DNA from: Bactrocera neohumeralis
Taxonomy: Eukaryota; Arthropoda; Insecta; Diptera; Tephritidae
Length of the DNA stretch: 64,000 nucleotides
NCBI RefSeq assembly: GCF_024586455.1
Contig: NC_065920.1
Span: forward strand, 49,373,824-49,437,823
Direction of reading: 5' to 3'
Shown here: piece by piece, positions 56,821 through 64,000 of the stretch
How the letters are laid out: each line of letters begins with the position of its first letter
Position numbering within the stretch: the stretch's first letter is position 1
The notes under the pieces: generated by a model
The model's input: the letters and a program-made list of their open reading frames with translations, nothing else
Told to the model about the DNA's origin: nothing
The model's database searches: none
Program-made: the position numbers and the translations under genes

Positions 56821-58489
56821 ATAAAAAAGACATTCGCCATTTACTGGTGAAAAATTCGTGTCAGAATTATTACACCATATATCAAATCCTGATATCAGTT
56901 TAAAAAAAACAAATCTTATAAATAATTGGAAGCAGTAATTCCGAAACTAAAAATGTTTTTGTTTTATTTTAATATTTTTTTTTATCAAACCCTGATAACA
57001 GTTTGCGAATCTAAAAAATATTTTTTATATTTAAACGGCATATTAACAAAAAATATTTGTAAGTTTTTATCAGAAATATAACACCAAATAATTTCCACAT
57101 TTGAAATATAATATTTTAATAAAAATTAAATTTTCCTTTGACCTACGGCAAATTTTCGACAGCATTTTTCATTTTGTAATATAAAACATCCGCTATTGAT
57201 TGCTATTTCATTTGTCATCATATTTCATATAACCAAGTCGTGCTTTTTCATATAACATATTATATTTACCATATTTTGTTTCTAAAATTATAACTGAATA
57301 TGCATTCAATTTAATAATTATGATTGCTTTTCAGCATATTGCACATAAAAACCATTCTAAATACAAGCTAAATGGCACTCGAAACATTAAAACGGTCTGT
57401 TTCTGTTGTGAATATGAATAAATCCTACCATTGAGTTTGAGAAAATTGGAAATTTCACGCACAGAAAATTTAAACAAATTAAAAGCTGCAAAAAATGTTA
57501 GCTTACAATATTTTTTTGCAAGAACTTTAGGAAAATTTTGTTTAAAGAGCTTGAAAATACATATTTTTTATTTTTAAAGGCGGAAATTACAATTAGTAAA
57601 TAGTTAAATAAAATCGTCTTTGATTTAAATTCTGACATGACTTATTTGGTTTTCAATTTTTACTCATTATTGTAGATACTTAACTAACTGACTGCATTAA
57701 CGAGTTAATTGGTAATATATTTGATTGAATAATGTAAAATCAATCTGATTTAAGAAAATGGTTACAGGCTTCCTCCTTTGAAGTCAATCCACCGGCTGCT
57801 ACAATTTGGTCTACTATTTCTCTAGCGTCTTATTGATTTACAAGTCAGTCAGCTGAGGCAATTAAAACGTGAATTGACTCATTAAATTTGGTGTTGAAAT
57901 GAACTCAATTAACCTAAAATTACCAACTAAAATTTTGGGTTTTTTATTTACTTTGTCAAGTTTTAATTAACTATACAAGCGCTTTTCTTCTCCAAACCAC
58001 TTGACAGGGTTTAATGGATGGTTTGATATCAATTTATGAGATAAATAAATATTAATTGCACAGTTTGTTAATTGCTTAATTTTATTGTAATCAGAATTAG
58101 TTTATATTGCTATTATTTTAAATTTTTTAAAAGCTTTTGTAAATAATATTTTGTGATTCTAGGTCAAAAAGTAAACATTTGAGAAGTGATTTTCTTATCC
58201 TTCTGTGTCACAAACCCTTCGAAATACGCTGAAATATATTTTAATACGCTTTATAAGTGTGTAGCAGGGGAGCAATAGTTACTCCGGGTTCTCAGCTATA
58301 TACACAAGTAATTTACCTATACTCAAAACTTATTCATGCATCCGCGTTGCGCACTCCGTGCAAAATAAACAACTTTGAGTGAGATGCCGTAACCCATTTG
58401 TGTGTAACTCAAGAAACCAGTGAAAACCTTAATATGATATTTCGAGATAATCTGTTTAAAGGTTTAAAAAAATGCAGGGTTTGTTACAG
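56821..58489. other. intronic DNA, no feature recognised
   Basis: AT-rich, no frame above 60 codons. ATTACACCATATATCAAATC at about 56869 and TAACACCAAATAATTTCC at about 57079 hint at a weak ~200-bp repetition with GTTTGCGAATC/GATATCAGTTT text; too decayed to define. Confidence 0.45.
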
Positions 58490-59410
58490 AGCGAGTTAGG
58501 ATTGTGTCGCTAGGTTTAGGACTCGCCACGTATAACTGTAATTCTTATGAAAGGATCACGAAAGCTTTGGATATTGACAAACCTTTGTCACCACCTCAAA
58601 TTCATAATGGAACATGATTTACAGATGTGCACCTGAAATATTTGGACGCTGTATAAGTAAGGCGCCGCTATATATGTAGCTGGTGAATTTCTTCGAAATA
58701 TACAAAGTCAACATCAGCGCTCTCCTGGAACTGCGATTGACGGCACACGGCTGCATGAAATACGTAACATGTGACGTCTACAACAGCTGCTATGAGGCGA
58801 TGTACAAATTTGATGTAGTACTTATGGTTGGTCGGAGGCTTCGCTAACTTGTCTACAGATTCACAGAAGAACACCACGCCTGTAACAAAGAGCAATCTTA
58901 TGAACGTGTTGATGTAGCGTATTAGAAATGCCCTCGCCACGTTGTTAGGATTATAATCACCGACTTCAAGGCCAAGAGAGGGAGAAGGCATCTTGGGATT
59001 GACGGTGGAAAAATATAGCTTTACGACAATACTTCCGACAATAGAGAGAGGCTGTTTGGCTTCGCGTAACCTAATTGATAACGTTGCGATAAACGTCCTA
59101 ACTGCAGAGTCATGGATGATGACGAATTGAGATGAGAGAGCACTTGGAGAATTCAAGAGAACTGTTTTCCGTAAGGTTTTTTGATATTCACTGATAAAGT
59201 TCGTGAATAATGAATAACAAAGAAGATGGAGCCACTAACTGTAGGAGCTCTATGACGACGTGGATATAGTTATGTGCAAAAAAACCGAACTAATTCGCTG
59301 GTTAGGTCACATCGTGAGACTTATGGGTGGACAACAGAAGTCAGCGCGTCCACGTATCCAATGGAATGATCATATGCAAAGCGACCTGTCCGCACTTGGT
59401 ATGTAAAACC
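58490..59410 (+). pseudogene. RTE relic, sister subfamily, internally deleted
   Basis: The 5' text GTGTCGCTAGGTTTAGGACT then CGCCACGTA and ATGAAAGGATCACGAAAGC parallels 16.15 and 32.15 kb. Endonuclease remnants: MEHDLQMCT, YNSCYEAMYKFDVVLMVGRR, CPRHVVRIIITDFKAKRGRE (family GDFNAKVGRE; here the Asp-Phe is kept but Gly is Thr and Asn is Lys) and GILGLTVEKYSF. After about 59220 it passes to ELYDDVDIV..KKTELIRWL then GHIVR and GQQKSARPRIQWNDHMQSDL, the protein end. The whole RT is missing. A minus frame of 162 codons over it is a shadow. Confidence 0.8.
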
Positions 59411-60479
59411 CTTTCACATAGAGAAGTTGGAGCTTTCTAAGGAATGATTTGAGAAAATGAAGGTGGTATTTTCTATATACCATATTGATAGCACATTTGA
59501 TGCACAAAATTACGGTAACGCTGTATGGAAATGCTTCTGAGCTCTAAATGGCGTAGTGTGAGTAGCCTTTTTATATCTGACGGCCTTTTGTTATATTCGA
59601 AATCGAATTAATAGGTTATGAAAAACATACTAAAATTTACTGGTACTAGATGAGACTACAGCCAGTCCGCTTTTTAGAAGTCTCGTGAGGCCGGTATATA
59701 CCTGTATACGTATAGGCGGCCATCTTGGAGAATTCTAAACCTTGGATTTGAAAAAATTATTGCTTATGGTAATAATGTTCCTAATATTATTCCATCAGTC
59801 GAGGCTTTTCGTATATTTTCGATGTAAAAATTTTTATTTGGATGACTTTACATATAATATAATATATTTATCTATAAATAGTAACACAAACATTTTGCCA
59901 CATTCCATTAATTAAGCTTAAATATTATTTCCTGCGTGTAAAATTTCCAATTCGTTCACAACAAAATTGTGCCCACCCAACGCTGCGAATATCAGCAATA
60001 AACGGAAATCAGCAAAATTAAAAAGCTCCAAATTTCTTCACTCATATTTGTTCAACTAATATTAAATATGAAATATTGATCAAAATGAATATATGTATGT
60101 ATACGAGTATGGATCAGTGCATACGAATGTCTAAGTGTCGGCGTATATTCCCAGCCGAATGAAGAAATTTTGAGCAGGCAACACTTACATATCAGCGATA
60201 TTATTATTGTATATTACAAGTATATTTGTAAGTATATTTTAAAATGTGTTGAAAACGTCAAACAAGCAACACTGAAAACTATGACACTTATTGTACCGTT
60301 AAGAATATACAACCACGACGTTAAGGATGGCAATGACGACGAATTGAAGCTACGAAGAAAACTGAATACGGCAAAAGTATGTGAAAATGATTAATATTTA
60401 TATGATACATGATTTTTTTTAACATTTAAAATATTTATTTAATATGTAACACGTACAATACGGTTAAAAGTTTATATTT
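59411..60479. other. intronic DNA, no gene recognised
   Basis: 59.6-59.75 kb carries GGCCGGTATATACCTGTATA then CGTATAGGCGG, a partly palindromic patch. 60.17-60.39 kb has a 74-codon frame (plus) with no family match. The rest is AT-rich. Confidence 0.45.
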
Positions 60480-61560
60480 AATAAAGCTTTATGGTAAATA
60501 AAGCTATTTCCAAACTATTGTTAATGCCATTTTGCAACGTTTCTGTAAAAAAATTTAATTTTAAAACCGAAAATGAAAGCTTCAGCACAAAAAATTTAAC
60601 TAAATGTGAAAGCTTCGCGAAAAATTCACGAGCTTTTATCTTAATCTTACGCATATATGGTGAAAGCTCATATCAGAAGCTTTCATTTTCTTCAAGCAAA
60701 ACTAATTTGAAATTTAACAAAATGTGAAAGCTTGGCAAAAATGCACGAGCTTTCATCTTAAGCTTTCACATAGTGGTGAAAGCTCTTATCAGAAGCTTTT
60801 ATTTCGTTCAAGAATTGCAATTCGCTATCATATAGCCTCAACTGACGTTACAAAATGGCCAAATCCAAAACATTATCATCTAAACATTAATATTTTATGA
60901 CTTTGTGAACTTTCAATTTTTTCCATTTATATAAAACACTTACAACATTAATAATCAGCTAAATTCATGTACGCGTGTTCGTTGTTATGTGTCGTAATAT
61001 AGAAACAATGAAATTTACTTTAAAGCTTACCCGAAATTGTTAGACGTCATGTATCCAAGAAATCTACGGCTATTATTTACGCGTGAAAGCTTTTGTGAAT
61101 TATTATTGTGGTGAAAATATATGTAAAGCATTGAATAAAAACTACTAGTTTATAAATATTTTTATTTTTATTTCGTAAGTTTTTAGCACGAGTTAGTTGT
61201 CAGTGAAGCTTGTGTGGATGTGAGCTTTGAAAGTTTTTTGCAGATTTTTTAAAATGACTTTCAAAATGTAGAATGTTCGTTAAAGTTTAGTTTTAAGTTT
61301 ATTTGATTTATTATTTACTATATGAAAATCAGTTTGAAAACTGCGAAAACTGTACAGAAAATTAAAAGCTCAAATTTGTAGCATTTCAAAACTTTATAGA
61401 ATCGGAAAATTTGTGGGTTAAAATTATTTTAGTATAGTTATTAGCGATAATGGTGTGTTTTTAATATTTGTGTGAAAGTTGATGAAAAATTGTTGTACGA
61501 TTTTTTAAAAAGCTCTATGAAAGCTTTACTTTAACTGATATTAACTTTTTAACACTCAAG
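60480..61560. repeat. AAGCTTT-rich array with a clear 118-bp duplication
   Basis: AATGTGAAAGCTTCGCGAAA at about 60604 and AATGTGAAAGCTTGGCAAAA at about 60721 start two units sharing CACGAGCTTT(T/C)AT, GGTGAAAGCTC(A/T)TATCAGA, AGCTTT(C/T)ATTTCNTTCAAG. Further AAGCTTT words occur to 61525. It crosses two short frames (60170-60394 and 60491-60727) that are repeat-derived rather than genes. Confidence 0.75.
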
Positions 61561-62194
61561 AAGCTGAACTTATGTGGCTAATATAGCCTCTAAACACACA
61601 TAAACAAATATTAATATGCTATTATTATTATTATTAACTATGCAAGTATCGCCACACTAATGTGTTAGTTAAATTTTGTACTTAAGTTTTGTGTTTAATT
61701 AAAATATTTAAAAATATTTATTGTATAATTTTAAAATATTTTTTGTTTTGGAATTGTTAGTTCTATTTTAATTAAGTCTGTTAATTTTTATTATGTTTGT
61801 TTTAAATATTTCCCGACACCGTTATTTTTCTATATGGATACAACTCTTCGTTCTTTCCTTTGGAGGTTCAAAGGATTGAGTTGTAATTAGAAATTAAGTA
61901 TAAGATATTTAAGAAGTGGTTAACTTGCTGTAATTGATGGAATGAAACATAGTTCATAGTTCAGGATTCTGAAAGTATGCAGTATCTGTGCCAAGTTCCA
62001 ACGGTTTATTAAAACTGCTTAACCCGGATCCTAAAATGTCCTTCAGACTTATTCGACCATTATAGAACTGTTCCCAGTGCGCATTTAAGGTTGGTGAAAG
62101 ACAAAGGTAGAATCCATTTGCATCAGCCTTGGACTTATATATAGTGAAGTTATATAGTAATTTTTCCAATTGCAGTAACCGAACTGTGTGCAAC
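61561..62194. other. intronic DNA, no feature recognised
   Basis: AT-rich; a short (ATT)n run at about 61619-61636. The 79-codon minus frame at 61954-62193 has no match. Confidence 0.45.
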
Positions 62195-62600
62195 CGAGTT
62201 TCCGGCTGACGAACTTGCCCACTTTGCAGCGGCTTCTAGAATGAATAAGAGGTACCGGCGTCTTTTATCGCGCTGGGTTCCCACACCCTAACGGAGCTAT
62301 TCCGTACGAAAGAGAGAACAAACAGGGAAAGATATTGGCCAGAAAAAGTTCCGGCTACTAGTGATATTCTACAGTTGTCATTGCAAGCCCTGTAAATACT
62401 TTTTCTATATAGGTAGGCTCTTATGCAAACTGCCGGTTTGGCGACATGAAGCCGCAATTTCCGAAGCGCCATCTTCAAGATTTAACAATTATCTGCAAAT
62501 GGCGCAGCAAACCTCATGGATCTATGCATCCGAAAGGGAGCAAATTGACGCAATAGAGTCCAGCAGGACCTGTGTAATAGAGGTGAGGACACAATAGTGC
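62195..62600 (+). pseudogene. LINE RNase H end and C-terminal tail
   Basis: GTEFPADELAHFAAASR resembles the ADELA end of LINE RNase H. After a linker, FRLLVIFYSCHCKPCKY then a frame-shifted IGRLLCKLPVWRHEAAIS corresponds to RLLVAFYTGHCKL..L..MG and SCANCRFCDRE in the copy at 63.1 kb. Badly decayed. Confidence 0.6.
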
Positions 62601-62749
62601 AAAATAAAATTTACTATATTCTATAAAATAATATCATAATTGACGTATTAAAGACGGCGAAGGAATTGGAATATAACATTTTGATAGAAGAAGTAGTATA
62701 GAAATAAAGATACGAGTACTTAATTTAAAAATAAGAAGCGAATAACCAT

Positions 62750-63316
62750 ACTTAGCGATAGTCAAGCGGCACTGAAAGCGATCTCCCCTTACGAAATCAA
62801 GTCGCTACTAGTGCACACGGATGAACAGCCTAGCTGAACGGAACCAGGTGCAAATCTGGGTGCCTGGTCATAGAATAGCCGGCAACGATTCCACCAATTT
62901 GGGGAGGGCCCAAACCAATCACCTGGGTGGGTCCCCATACCTTAAAGGAGTTGCTCCGCAAGGAAGAAGGAGTGGGCAGAGAAAAACATTGGCAACGAGT
63001 GCATGGTATGCGACATGCCAAGTTGCTAATTGGGGGGTACAACCAGAACAGGTTTAAATCAATAATTAACCTCCCTAGGGTATAAACTCAGGCTACTGGT
63101 CGCATTTTACACCGGCCACTGCAAGTTGAATAGACATTTATTCAACATGGGCCTATCCTCTTGCGCTAACTGCCGGTTTTGCGACAGGGAGCCTGAAAGC
63201 CGGAGCACCTGGGATCACATCGCCTCACTAGCACCCAGCAGGATATTGGACTGAATATCCCTGTGAGTTAGGAGAGGGCACAATAGACCTAAGGTCGCGG
63301 TGCATTCCTCAATTAT
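62750..63316 (+). pseudogene. LINE RNase H domain and C-terminus
   Basis: LSDSQAALKAISPYEIKSLL matches the RNase H .SDSQAAL.A block (catalytic Asp). MNSLAERNQVQIWVPGHRIA then GNDSTNLGRAQ is the VPGH.GI.GNE block (catalytic His; family NE.ADE is degraded). Then, in broken frames, RLLVAFYTGHCKLNRHLFNM then GLSSCANCRFCDREPES with its Cys cluster, and a 3' UTR ending near the CTAT microsatellite. This is the best-kept representative of the family also present at 22.2, 42.1 and 62.4 kb. Clade is I/LOA-like by the presence of RNase H; not resolved further. Confidence 0.8.
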
Positions 63317-63344
63317 GTATCTATCTGTCTATCTATCTATCTAG
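63317..63344. repeat. (CTAT)n microsatellite at a LINE 3' end
   Basis: GTATCTATCTGTCTATCTAT continuing CTATCTAG, immediately after the presumed LINE 3' UTR; probably grown from the element's tail. Confidence 0.85.
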
Positions 63345-64000
63345 TTTAAAAATGCTGAACATTTTTCGCTAAGCCAAATCAGACCACCAAAACAATATTT
63401 ATGGAAATGGTTCAAAGTCTTGGGAATGAGCAACTGGCTCTTCATTTTATCCACAGTTATTTATAAGATAGACAGCACCGCGATTTAGCTTAAGTAATCC
63501 CAAGACTCAGGATAATATAATGTTTAGCTCAGAAATATGTTGAATTTTTTCGTATCATCTGAAGGTCGCATCTGCTAAATCTAACTATTAGTTAGAAAAA
63601 CGCAGAACTGAAGGTGTTAAAAAAGTGAAATATCCGATATAAGAGAGCATCTGGATCCTTCTTTACTTGGGTTTAAAAGAAGTTGTCCAACCCAAAGGTG
63701 CTGAGAGTACAAAGAATATGTTTCAAAAAATGCCCTACACTTGGGATTATTATTTTTAATTATATAACTGCGGTGTTAACGAAAGAAAGAATTCTTTATT
63801 GCTCTCAGATTTTTGGTGTTTATATATGCAAGTATAACTCGAGATTTGCAAACAAATTTCCTACGCGAAAGCAAAACTTAATTTCTTTGCCAAACGGAAA
63901 TGTCAATTTTCTGGCAATATTTGTTCATGACAGAAGCTTAAATTTTTATTATAATTAATTTATTTAGTGCATTTTACTAATAAAATGTTTAGGTTTTCTA
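63345..64000. other. intronic DNA, no feature recognised
   Basis: Non-repetitive, AT-rich. A 91-codon plus frame at 63683-63958 has no recognisable domain and biased A/T third positions like its surroundings. Confidence 0.4.

Noticed and set aside
58668..59156. 162-codon minus frame
   Set aside because: Antisense of the plus-strand RTE endonuclease relic.
1..64000. tRNA, rRNA or snRNA genes
   Set aside because: No A/B-box pair with cloverleaf arms and no rRNA text was seen by eye on either strand; a covariance-model scan would be decisive.
1..64000. LTR retrotransposon or endogenous retrovirus
   Set aside because: No long direct terminal repeats, primer-binding site, or gag/protease/integrase motifs were recognised.

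Overview
This is insect nuclear DNA, most likely from a true fruit fly (Tephritidae, Bactrocera/Zeugodacus-like) or a close relative. The evidence is the very AT-rich sequence, one spliced exon of an insect nicotinic acetylcholine receptor gene, and a repeat population typical of higher flies: mariner transposons, RTE-clade, R1-clade and RNase H-bearing LINEs, TA- and TTAA-target MITEs, and a 154-bp-phased dispersed repeat. The genus is inferred from repeat style and is not proven. LAYOUT: The only host coding sequence I can defend is one 181-nt exon on the minus strand (6653-6833). It encodes the Cys-loop part of a nAChR alpha subunit, best match alpha7. The gene runs right to left, so 6834-64000 is its upstream intron (more than 57 kb with no other exon recognised) and 1-6652 is the start of its downstream intron. 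REGIONS: 1-6.5 kb holds AT-rich low-complexity DNA, two degenerate tandem arrays, a TA-flanked MITE (3832-4364) and an AGCTTT-rich array. 7.9-12.8 kb holds three mariner relics and a second AAGCTTT array. 14-22.5 kb is a TE nest: a minus-oriented 154-bp-phased repeat, a nearly full-length but internally deleted RTE element (about 15940-18668), a mariner/Tc1-type transposase relic split by a minus-strand LINE with a perfect 13-bp target-site duplication, and another LINE. 25.3-28.7 kb holds three different arrays: a 120-bp array with a GTTGCCACCT box, paired TCATACGCC boxes, and 154-bp phased units. 29.8-38.5 kb holds more phased repeats, three RTE pieces, two RNase H LINE pieces, a TTAA-flanked MITE and a mariner relic. 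40-48.6 kb holds a TA-flanked MITE, a LINE tail, a mariner relic, a 1.07-kb unclassified element, a 106-bp RTE mini-element and an R1-clade LINE. 49.75-52.3 kb is a 2.5-kb AATT-rich block. 54-64 kb holds RTE copies, two fused mariner relics, an AAGCTTT array and two LINE tails. FUNCTION: No operon, CRISPR array, tRNA or rRNA was seen, and all TE coding regions are broken. The window reads as a giant, repeat-loaded neuronal receptor intron. The most interesting signals are the cryptic minus-strand exon, a GNRA-capped hairpin conserved at the RTE 3' ends together with a SINE-like 106-bp RTE derivative, and several phased tandem arrays with conserved boxes.
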